From positions 1 through 39,870 of the forward strand of contig JAHHHS010000067.1 of the NCBI GenBank assembly GCA_019359215.1: DNA of 39,870 nt, written 5' to 3'. Positions 8,692 to 16,349 of the stretch are shown here, in pieces; the stretch's first letter is position 1; each line of letters opens with the position of its first letter. The notes under the pieces were generated by a model that was not told the DNA's origin, did not search any database, and was given only the letters and a program-made list of their open reading frames with translations. The DNA comes from Nostoc indistinguendum CM1-VF10 (GTDB lineage: Bacteria; Cyanobacteriota; Cyanobacteriia; Cyanobacteriales; Nostocaceae). Both the position numbers and the translations under genes were made by a program.

Positions 8692-9407
8692 GCTGCTTGA
8701 GACAGAGACAATTCACATCGAATAGCTTCTTCAACCTGGAGGCGATCGCAACCATAATCATCAGCCAAATTATCAATCGACTCACCAGCTTTGTATCGCT
8801 CTGCCAAAATTGCTGTGGGGATTCCCGTTCCGATTAATACTGGACGACCAAATGAAATTCTAGGATCAATCACTAAGGTTTTAGGAGATTCTTTTTCCAT
8901 CAAGCTTTCAGTTAGCCGTGTCAAGGGAAAAAGTTTAATTGCTGCTCCGGTTTCATCCGCTTCAATTCGCTTCAGCAAATTTTTCAGTGCTTCCCGCATT
9001 GCCAGTTGACCTGTCATTGAAGCATTAATCAACTTTCCCACTGACTCAACAAACAAATCTACCCCATCTGTCTGAAATTCAATCCGAGCCAAAGGATGAG
9101 GCACTTTGAATTAATGGTCAATATAATCTAGGGTTGTACGAACTTTATCTAGGCGAATTTGATGATCCTTACGAATAACCCGCAGTACATGAGCTTCTAC
9201 CAGATTAGTAAATGAAAGTTGAGGTATCGCTGGGTTAGGAAGCTCAATCAGTGGTTTAAAAAATCGTTTACCTTCTCCCGTCGGGTAAAAACGACCATGA
9301 AGCCACGATCGCAACGTACCTACTGGAATCAGCAGATAACGTGCTGACTCAGAAATTGAGTAGCTAGGGATGTTGCGTAAATCAAGCTTTTGATCAGCAG
9401 TGGTCAT
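8688..9407 (-). pseudogene. DUF433 antitoxin-type gene split by one in-frame stop
   Basis: The minus strand from ATG 9407 to TGA 8688 is one continuous 240-codon frame broken only by TAA at 9111-9113. The first part (98 residues) has a MerR/HTH-like beginning (SISESARYLLIPVGTLRSWL) and ends LDYIDH. The second part resumes FKVPHPLARIEFQTDGVDLFV and contains the DUF433 HTH (ISFGRPVLIGTGIPTAILAERY, DDYGCDRLQVEEAI). Homologues have a Gln where the TAA stands, so CAA or CAG to TAA is likely. A GTG at 9104 could restart translation but has no ribosome site. The partner toxin gene overlaps its end and is also interrupted. Confidence 0.85.
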
Positions 9408-9497
9408 TTTGCAAGTGCCAATGATATCCCAATATTAATCTCAGATAAATATTGCAAAGGGGGGATGGTGTGGAAAAGCTTAGAGAACACAATTGCT

Positions 9498-9583
9498 AAG
9501 ACATAAACCTCTTACGCGGTATAAGCATCAAGAAGCTTTTTACTTATGACAGCTTTATGTCAGTTTATGTCTTATGTAAGAGG
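9498..9583. repeat. interleaved inverted repeats (pseudoknot-like)
   Basis: AAGACATAAAC (9498-9508) is complementary to GTTTATGTCTT (9563-9573). CCTCTTAC (9508-9515) is complementary to GTAAGAGG (9576-9583). The order A-B-A'-B' cannot form two nested hairpins. Between them TGACA / TGTCA (about 9547-9562) makes a small hairpin. The stretch lies between the tRNA-Phe gene and the DUF433 gene. Confidence 0.55.
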
Positions 9584-9602
9584 TGTTTTTCTCTGTGTTG
9601 TA

Positions 9603-9675
<73 letters not shown>

Positions 9676-9750
9676 TGGGGCTTTTGTGAGCCACGATTAA
9701 TAAATGTATCAAACATCCAAGAATATAGCAAGACCTTGAAGAAAAAAGAT

Positions 9751-10632
9751 TTATGCAGCTTTTAACCTCAACTTAAACCAGATAAAAACAGCTACAAATA
9801 GCAGAAACTGGACAAGAACAATACTCGGGCCAGAAGCAAGGTTGAAAATACCTGACACAATGATGCCAGCAATGCTGCTGATGGAACCAACTATCACCGA
9901 CATGACTAGAAAGCGGCTAAAGTGGTGACTCATCAGTTTGGCGGTGGAGGCGGGAATGACCAAAAAGGCGTTCACCAGTAAAACGCCGACAGCTTTAATC
10001 GCTACAGCAACCGCGAGTGAAAGCAAGACCACAAACACGTAGCGGTACAACTGGACGGGAATACCTTGAACTTGCGCTACATCGGGGTTAAGGGTCAATA
10101 AAATTTGCTGCCGCAGGGTTGATAGTAAAAATATGCTGCCTCCCACAAGCACTAGCAGCGTCAAAATTAAATCTGTGGCATCGATCGCTAGAATATCGCC
10201 GAACAGCACCGCCATCAAGCTCCCACGATATCCTTTAATCAGGCTAGTGAGAATTACACCGATCGCTAATGCCCCAGATAGCACTATGCTAAGGACGCTA
10301 TCGCTAGCTAAGTCGGTTTTGTCGATGAAGTAGAGGACAATAACACCAAAAGCTAAGGTAAAAGGTAACAGCATCCAAGTCGGATTTATCTGTAATAGCA
10401 CACCTAACGCTACACCTACTAATGCTGCATGACCAACCGCGTGGCTGAAAAAAGACAACTGGCGCAAGGTGACAAAACTACCTAGCATCCCACCAAGTAT
10501 TCCCATTAACACAGCACCTGCGATCGCACGCTGCATAAAGGGGAATTGTAATAATTCTATCAAGTCACTACTATTGGCGATCGCAAGCCTTGCTATCTGA
10601 CAATCATTGAAAAAATTCATACTTATGGACAT
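9751..10632 (-). CDS. znuB: zinc ABC transporter permease ZnuB
   Basis: A 293-residue ABC-3 family permease with about eight hydrophobic segments. Conserved stretches are GILGGMLGSFVTLRQLSFFSHAV, GHAALVGVALG and AVGVLLVNAFLVIPASTA. It forms the inner-membrane channel for metal delivered by ZnuA and powered by ZnuC. The ATG at 10632 overlaps the znuC stop (TAATG), showing translational coupling. A second in-frame ATG lies four codons later. Zinc rather than manganese is inferred from the His-rich ZnuA partner and the Zur-like box upstream of the operon. Confidence 0.92.
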   Translation of the reverse strand: MSISMNFFNDCQIARLAIANSSDLIELLQFPFMQRAIAGAVLMGILGGMLGSFVTLRQLSFFSHAVGHAALVGVALGVLLQINPTWMLLPFTLAFGVIVLYFIDKTDLASDSVLSIVLSGALAIGVILTSLIKGYRGSLMAVLFGDILAIDATDLILTLLVLVGGSIFLLSTLRQQILLTLNPDVAQVQGIPVQLYRYVFVVLLSLAVAVAIKAVGVLLVNAFLVIPASTAKLMSHHFSRFLVMSVIVGSISSIAGIIVSGIFNLASGPSIVLVQFLLFVAVFIWFKLRLKAA

Positions 10633-11408
10633 TAATGTTGGTGCTGGTAGCGGCTAAAACCTGGGCCGTAGGTTGCTAACAGGTTTTGCGGTGAAAGGGC
10701 AATTTCTGGCTTACCAGTACAAACAATGCTTTGGTTGAGGCAAAGCACGCGATCGCAATGGCGATTTACCATATCAATATCATGAGAAACTTGCAATACC
10801 GTCCAACCTTCCTCACGCTTTAATTCATTTAGCAAAGCGTAAAAATCTGCTGCACCTTGCACATCAACACCAGCAAAGGCTTCGTCGAGTACCAACAGTT
10901 TGCGAGGCATTACCAAACAATAAGCCAATAAAACCCGCTTGAGTTGACCACCGCTAAGAGTACCAATAGCTTGATGCTGTAAATGATAAGCATCAGTTCG
11001 CCGTAAAGCTTCTACTACTGCTGCCGATTTTTCTCGGTCTTGTCTCCACAGCTTGGAAAAAAATAAATCTCCTCTTTTCCCTTCCTTGTCCCATCCCAAT
11101 CCCACTAACTCGCTGACAGAAATGGGAAAGCTGCGGTCAAAGATGAAGTTTTGCGGCATATAGCCCAACGTGTGACGTAAACGCCCCAATCTTGCAATTG
11201 GACGACCCAATATTTCAATCGTACCAGCACTTCGAGGGATCAAATCTAAAACCGCCTTTACCAAAGTACTTTTACCAGCACCATTGGGGCCAACGATGGC
11301 TGTATCTGTTCCTGGCAATAATTCAAAGGAAACATCTTGAACAGCTAGATAGCTGCCTTGATAGACAGTTAACCCTTCTACTTTCAAAATAGCAATGTCA
11401 TTAGTCAT
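10632..11408 (-). CDS. znuC: zinc ABC transporter ATP-binding protein ZnuC
   Basis: A 258-residue ABC ATPase. Walker A is GPNGAGKST (40-48), the signature LSGGQLKRVLLA is around residue 155, Walker B LLVLDEAFAGVD is around residue 175, and the H-loop is VSHDID. It energises ZnuB for metal import. The likely ATG at 11408 sits inside a run of GTCATTG heptamer repeats and has no ribosome site, so it may depend on coupling to znuA or on a leaderless-like initiation. The stop overlaps the znuB start by one base. Confidence 0.92.
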   Translation of the reverse strand: MTNDIAILKVEGLTVYQGSYLAVQDVSFELLPGTDTAIVGPNGAGKSTLVKAVLDLIPRSAGTIEILGRPIARLGRLRHTLGYMPQNFIFDRSFPISVSELVGLGWDKEGKRGDLFFSKLWRQDREKSAAVVEALRRTDAYHLQHQAIGTLSGGQLKRVLLAYCLVMPRKLLVLDEAFAGVDVQGAADFYALLNELKREEGWTVLQVSHDIDMVNRHCDRVLCLNQSIVCTGKPEIALSPQNLLATYGPGFSRYQHQH

Positions 11409-11446
11409 TGGTCATTGGTCATTGGTCATTGGTTATTGGTCATTGG
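11404..11446. repeat. STRR heptamer array inside the znu operon
   Basis: Six consecutive copies of GTCATTG (one as GTTATTG) fill most of the 70-base znuA-znuC gap and supply the znuC start codon. Confidence 0.9.
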
Positions 11447-11478
11447 TTTTCACAAAGGATAAAGGACAAATGATAAAC

Positions 11479-12498
11479 CTATTTACACGCTGTTTCCAGA
11501 GTTTGTAAATTAGCTTTCATAGCCTTGAAATAATGCTGTGGATCTGTTTCGCCGGTTTCCAATGAATCCAGCGTCCGCAAATTTAATTTTAAATCTTTGG
11601 ATAAGCTGGTTAGGAGTTTGTTATCTACTCCTGGTTCACTAAATAAAGCTTTAACTTTGAATTTTTTCACAGCATTAACTGCATTTTGCACATCCGTTGG
11701 TGAAAGTTGATCTTCGGGAATTTGCACCACAGCAACTTGCTTGAGGTTATAACGTTGAGCTAAATATGGAAACGCATCATGAAAGGTAACAAAAGTGCAA
11801 CTAGGAGTTTTCTGTAAAGTCTGCCGAAATTCACTGTTTAAACTTTCTAATTCTTTAATATAAGCCGCAGCATTGGCCTCATAAGTAACTTTATTCGCCG
11901 GGTCGGCAGCAATCAATCCATCACGAATATTAGTTACCTGCTGTTTTGCCAAAACTGGATCTAACCAAACGTGGGGATTACCTTGGGCGTGTTCATGGTC
12001 GTGGTCTTTTTCCTCTTCGGTCGTTCTCACAACAGGTGAAATTTCATTTAAGGGTTTAATACCTTTACTAGCATCAATTTCAGTTAATTTACTATTTTCG
12101 GCATTTTTAACAGTATTTTCCAGAAACTCCTCTAAAGCTAAACCATTTTTTACTAACACATTTGCAGTTGCGATCGCTTTGACATTTTCTGGTGTCGCTT
12201 GATATTCATGCACCTCCGTACCAGGTGGCACTAGAATTTCTACATCTGCTACATTCCCAGCTACTGCCTTAGTAAACAAATATATCGGTAAAAATGTTGT
12301 CACTACTTTAGTTTTTTCTAACTGCGCTACTGGGGTGGATGCAGTCGTCTGTGCTTGTGATGACTGTTCAGTACTTGCTCCCTGATCCTGATTCGATTGG
12401 CTACAGCCAGCTGTCATTGACAACATTAACAAAACAATTACGGACAAGATGCCGCTTCTTTGGCTGCCTGTTCTAAGTCCTCTGCAATTTACAATCAC
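11479..12498 (-). CDS. znuA: zinc ABC transporter substrate-binding protein ZnuA
   Basis: A 339-residue cluster A-I metal-binding lipoprotein that captures zinc in the periplasm. A hydrophobic signal segment (about 17-31) precedes a lipobox-like MTAGC with Cys32. Metal-site motifs are PGTEVHEYQATP, GNPHVWLDP and FVTFHDAFPYLAQRY. A short acidic/His-rich loop (EEEKDHDHEHAQG) before PHVWLDP is characteristic of zinc-specific members. The GTG start at 12498 has GAGGAG eleven bases upstream. It is the first gene of znuA-znuC-znuB, and a Zur-like box lies about 80 bases upstream. Confidence 0.93.
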   Translation of the reverse strand: MIVNCRGLRTGSQRSGILSVIVLLMLSMTAGCSQSNQDQGASTEQSSQAQTTASTPVAQLEKTKVVTTFLPIYLFTKAVAGNVADVEILVPPGTEVHEYQATPENVKAIATANVLVKNGLALEEFLENTVKNAENSKLTEIDASKGIKPLNEISPVVRTTEEEKDHDHEHAQGNPHVWLDPVLAKQQVTNIRDGLIAADPANKVTYEANAAAYIKELESLNSEFRQTLQKTPSCTFVTFHDAFPYLAQRYNLKQVAVVQIPEDQLSPTDVQNAVNAVKKFKVKALFSEPGVDNKLLTSLSKDLKLNLRTLDSLETGETDPQHYFKAMKANLQTLETACK

Positions 12499-12830
12499 GG
12501 GGTTTTCTCCTCAAAATGGATGCAGGTCTGCCTTTGTCACGATTCCTATTGACAATAAGACCTATTCTAAATTTATACTATAATAATTCTCATTCTCATT
12601 CAATCCACATAATATCATTCTGAGTTTTCTGTGTAATGAGTAACAACAAAACTTTTTCAGATGGTACAGTCATCTGCAATTTAGTTTGCTCTAAATAATT
12701 AGGATTTCTTGACTTTTTTTGTTAAAAAGTTAGCTTAACTCTGATAAAATTACTGGCAAATATTTTCATAAAATACACGTTTAAAAAAACGTGCTTTGGG
12801 TGTGAATTGGAGATCAGTGTGAGGGGAAAA
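12499..12830. promoter_or_regulatory. divergent znuA/porin control region
   Basis: About 330 AT-rich bases separate two divergent genes. Apart from the Zur-like box at 12578 no other operator is clear. The 5' ends of both transcripts should lie here. Confidence 0.5.
12578..12592. promoter_or_regulatory. Zur/Fur-type operator
   Basis: Read on the minus strand, TGAGAATTATTATAG matches the 7-1-7 Zur consensus TGATAATNATTATCA at 12 of 14 fixed positions. It lies between znuA and the divergent porin gene, where zinc-dependent repression is expected. Confidence 0.65.
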
Positions 12831-14447
12831 ATGCAAAAATTCTGTAAATATCTGCTAGTTAGTCCAGCACTCTGTGGTGTCATTCTATTTTTTAATACTG
12901 CTACATTTGCAGGTGAAACATCCAACACGTCTGAAATTAATCAACCGCAAGTTTTAGCTAATCCAGACGCAACAGCTACGAACATCGCGCCAGATCAGCC
13001 AATGGCGCAAGTTACCTCAGTGTCTCAATTTTCCGACGTGCAACCCACCGACTGGGCATTCCAAGCATTGCAGTCTTTGGTTGAGCGCTATGGGTGTATT
13101 GCAGGATACCCAAACAGTACTTATCGTGGTAATCGGGCATTAACGCGATATGAGTTTGCTGCTGGTTTGAATGCTTGTCTTGATCGGGTTAACGAATTAA
13201 TTGCTACAGCCACTGGCGATTTAGTTAGCAAACAAGATTTAGCCACATTACAAAAGCTGCAAGAAGATTTTTCAGCCGAACTGGCGACACTCCGAGGTCG
13301 TGTAGATGCAGTAGAAGCACGCACTGCTGAATTGGAGGCGAATCAGTTTTCAACCACAACCAAACTGCAAGGGCAAGTTGTCGCAGTCGTTAGCGATGTT
13401 TTGTCAGGAAATACAGTTAATGGTGCAGAAATTACAGATGAAAATACAACTTTAGGGGTACGGGCGCGGGTAGAATTTGTGACCAGCTTCACAGGGCGAG
13501 ATACACTATTCACCAGAATCCAGACTAATAATATTCTCAGCCCTAACATTGGTACACCAGAGGGCAACTTATTTTTTGCTGGTGATGGTACCACTGATGC
13601 TGCTATAGATGCGTTGTTCTACAGATTTCCCTTGGGCGAAAAAACAGAGGTTATCGCTATTGCCAACGCAGGTGCAGCAGACGACCTTACCACTACTGTT
13701 AATATCTTTGATGGTGATGGCGCTTTTGGTGCTTTGTCCACCTTTGGTACACGTAACCCAATTTACTACCAAATAGGTGGCACCGGATTGGGAGTAACGC
13801 ACGAGTTCAGTGACAAATTGGCACTAAGTTTAGGGTATTTGAGTGGTACAGCTAATGACCCAACGCCCAATAATGGTTTGTTTAATGGTTCTTATGGTGC
13901 CTTGGCACAGTTGACGGTTAAACCAAGCGATCGCATTACTATTGGTTTAACTTACCTCAATTCCTACAACCAACCACTACTAACTGGTAGCAATGCAGCA
14001 AATCTCGCACCCTTGGATTTAGATGCCGATGGTACGCTAGATTCCCGATTTTCCAGTAATTCTTACGGTGTCCAAGCATCCATTGGCATCACTAATAACA
14101 TAGTCTTAGGTGGTTGGGCTGGATACACCAATAGCCGCACATTGACTGGAAACCGTGGAGAGGTTGACATTTGGAACTATGCCGTTACCCTCGGGTTTCC
14201 CGACCTTGGTAAAGAAGGTAACTTAGCAGGTATTATCGCTGGTGTAGAGCCAAGAGTCACAAGTTCTAATATCGCAGGATTGGATAGAGATGAGGATACA
14301 TCCTATCATCTAGAGGCGTTCTATCAGTATAAGTTGACTGACAATATCACCATTACCCCAGGAGTCATCTGGTTAACATCACCAGATCATAACAATGACA
14401 ACGATGATGTTGTGATTGGCGCACTGAGAACCACATTCAGTTTCTAA
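12831..14447 (+). CDS. SLH-domain outer membrane porin (OprB type)
   Basis: A 538-residue cyanobacterial porin. The signal peptide is MQKFCKYLLVSPALCGVILF, ending near TATFAGE. An SLH domain (about 65-115; FSDVQPTDWAFQALQSLVER, then a YPNSTY and TRYEF core) anchors it to the cell wall. A coiled coil follows, then a beta-barrel rich in aromatic strands, ending in TTFSF with the terminal Phe expected of outer-membrane proteins. I chose the ATG at 12831 over a TTG at 12807 because GAGGGGA lies just before it and the signal peptide then begins normally. Cyanobacterial relatives are often called iron uptake porins. Sharing a Zur-type region with znuA suggests a role in zinc passage here. Confidence 0.9.
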   Translation: MQKFCKYLLVSPALCGVILFFNTATFAGETSNTSEINQPQVLANPDATATNIAPDQPMAQVTSVSQFSDVQPTDWAFQALQSLVERYGCIAGYPNSTYRGNRALTRYEFAAGLNACLDRVNELIATATGDLVSKQDLATLQKLQEDFSAELATLRGRVDAVEARTAELEANQFSTTTKLQGQVVAVVSDVLSGNTVNGAEITDENTTLGVRARVEFVTSFTGRDTLFTRIQTNNILSPNIGTPEGNLFFAGDGTTDAAIDALFYRFPLGEKTEVIAIANAGAADDLTTTVNIFDGDGAFGALSTFGTRNPIYYQIGGTGLGVTHEFSDKLALSLGYLSGTANDPTPNNGLFNGSYGALAQLTVKPSDRITIGLTYLNSYNQPLLTGSNAANLAPLDLDADGTLDSRFSSNSYGVQASIGITNNIVLGGWAGYTNSRTLTGNRGEVDIWNYAVTLGFPDLGKEGNLAGIIAGVEPRVTSSNIAGLDRDEDTSYHLEAFYQYKLTDNITITPGVIWLTSPDHNNDNDDVVIGALRTTFSF

Positions 14448-14467
14448 TTTTCAAAATTTCTAAAGGA

Positions 14468-14498
14468 GACGCAAAAGTTAAATTTGCGTCTTTTTTTT
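14468..14498 (+). terminator. terminator of the porin gene
   Basis: Perfect GACGCAAA / TTTGCGTC stem with a seven-base loop, then eight T residues, 20 bases after the porin stop. Confidence 0.92.
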
Positions 14499-14546
14499 GT
14501 GTGATATCAAAAATAAAACTCAATCCAAATGCTGGGCTTGGTAAAC

Positions 14547-15634
14547 TCAGGTTTGCACAACAAATTCTTCTGGATCAATTCCCCAATTTACCCAACGAAT
14601 TGCCTCACGCGCTGAGTTCATATTAGGTCGAACTCGCAAGGCGTGAATAAAGCTTGTGCTAGAGCAAGTCATTTTTAATAAATAAATCGGCTCGATATCC
14701 ACATTATTATCAATTTTTAATAGTGTATATTCTTGCCAATTATCTAATTCAATAGCTTGCAATTCTTCGCAAATTCTGGCGTAACCGATACCCTGAATTA
14801 ACACTCGGCGTAGTTCGGCATTTTCTTCTGTTAAAAGCCAATTAGCTTGCCATTGCTGCGGGTGGATTTTACCGTATTTTTCAGGCAAGGTTACGCCGTG
14901 GTAGGAGTAAAGGCTATATCCATCAATAAATTCAATGGCGGGTTCGCCTTCAGCGTGCAGGCGATTTTGATTGTCGAAGCGTAGATGAAGGGGGCGATCG
15001 CATACTATACAAATTTCCTTAAAAGGATAACCCAACCACAATTCTCAACAAGTCCTTGCAATAACTGCCATCCTTTGGAATTGTAAGGTGCATTGAATAT
15101 AACAAAACCAATTTCAATCAAACAGCATCTTTGTATCCATTCTTCAGGCTCCACTCGCATATCGCTCTCTAAGAAGCTCAAAACTTCATTAGGAATATCT
15201 TCTTGAGTGATTAAATGCTGTATTACCTGTTGCCAGAAGAAAAAACATATATCTAAGTCAAAGTAGAGTTCATTGGATAGAGAGGAAAATAAATCTTCAG
15301 ACAATAACTCTCCTAAAAAGTTAAGTATCTTAATAAACAAGTCATGGTATGTTTTTAGCAGATAATTTGGTAAATTCCATCGATACCAATATTTTTCAAG
15401 ATTGCTGTAGCTATTTTTTAAATTAGTATTAACACTTTTAAAAGCTGCAAGAGGGCTATCAAAAAATAAAATTTCCGGTTTAGATAAGCCTATAACTTCG
15501 TAAACTATTTTTACTGCTTCCCCTGCTTTCTCTCTATCAATTCGATCAGTTGAAAGCGCGATCGCTCTCCACTTTTCCCGATAAACTGGAATCAAAGCCT
15601 CTTCTTCAGGGGTTAACTTTTCAATCAGCGACAT
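14547..15634 (-). pseudogene. DUF6745 family gene with a frameshift
   Basis: Two overlapping minus-strand frames together make one DUF6745 protein of about 360 residues. The first, 15634-15005, begins MSLIEKLTPEEEALIPVYRE and ends in NCGWVILLRKFV. The second, open from 15041 to 14547, carries the family core YPFKEICIVCDRPLHLRFD, EGEPAIEFIDG, YGKIHPQQWQ, IQGIGYARICEELQAIELD and WVNWGIDPEEFVVQT. Family logic places NCGW directly before PF-K-ICIVCDRP. A one-base loss near 15026 (GTTTAT to GTTAT) would explain the break. No canonical -1 slippery heptamer is present. The start overlaps the end of the upstream small gene by 14 bases. Function of the family is unknown. Confidence 0.75.
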
Positions 15635-15914
15635 AACGCCAACCTTCAGGCTCGTATTCCCTCTGAATTTTTACTATCCAGTCACCTTGGGGAATCGAAA
15701 TGGCTTTACGCTCCTCATGGGCTAGCAATGCCGACTCTGAAAACACACGTAAATAAAGTGTGCTATCTTTCTCGTATAATTCTGCGTTTCCCTCAGTAAT
15801 GTGATGCTTATGCCCTGTAACTTTGCCTTCTGCCAAAGTTAAGTGAGGTATTTTTTGTCCTTCAATTTGCTGCACAGGCAGTAAAATTACATCACCTTGA
15901 CGAATTGGTTGCAT
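15621..15914 (-). CDS. small conserved protein paired with DUF6745
   Basis: A 97-residue soluble protein starting MQPIRQGDVILLPVQQ, with a conserved GKVTGHKHHITEG, then LHVF/LRVF-like and HEERKAISIPQGDW stretches, ending EPEGWRYVAD. I do not know a function; several His residues could bind metal. I chose the ATG at 15914, preceded by CAGGAAAG, rather than an upstream ATG at 16013 that lies in repeat sequence. Its end overlaps the DUF6745 gene by 14 bases, so the two are translationally linked. I recall this pair recurring in Nostoc-type genomes, which suggests one module. Confidence 0.75.
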   Translation of the reverse strand: MQPIRQGDVILLPVQQIEGQKIPHLTLAEGKVTGHKHHITEGNAELYEKDSTLYLRVFSESALLAHEERKAISIPQGDWIVKIQREYEPEGWRYVAD

Positions 15915-15999
15915 GGTTTTGCTTTCCTGACATGGGTACAAACCCAACTTCGCTTTTGCTCTCAAGTTTGGTTTAATCTTGGCACAAGCTCTTAGAAAT

Positions 16000-16091
16000 T
16001 GAGCATTGGGCATTGGTCAATTAATAAATAGTTATTCTCCCCTTCTTCCCCTACTTGCTCATCTCCCATGCCCCATGCCCCATGCCCAATG
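16000..16091. repeat. STRR heptamer repeats (GCATTGG / CCCCATG)
   Basis: GAGCATTGGGCATTGG near 16003-16018 and CCCATGCCCCATGCCCCATG at 16065-16084 belong to the cyanobacterial heptamer repeat class. The rest of the interval to topA (16092-16349) holds no supportable gene. Confidence 0.8.
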
Positions 16092-16349
16092 ATATTTTGA
16101 AAACTGTAGTCGCCAATTATGCGTTAGATAAGTTAAAGATTGAAATAGCTGGAAATTCACACCCAGCGTTCCCCTCCCCTAACCTCTGGGATAGACTAGG
16201 CCATAAGTTCAGCAGATTTTATCCCAAGCAGGCAGTTTATGTGAGGATTAAATCACTGCTCTAAGCGTGACCTTTTATCTTGACAATTTGCAAAAATTAC
16301 CTCAATTTGACTGTTTAGCTTAGTAGCTCTTCTTTTTATTGAAATTTCC

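Noticed and set aside
15005..15041. Programmed -1 frameshift in the DUF6745 gene
   Set aside because: The local ATCCTTTTAAGG is not a canonical X-XXY-YYZ slippery site and no stimulating hairpin is evident; a simple one-base loss explains it better.
16055..16264. 69-codon frame before topA
   Set aside because: Begins inside CCCCATG heptamer repeats and has no family resemblance.
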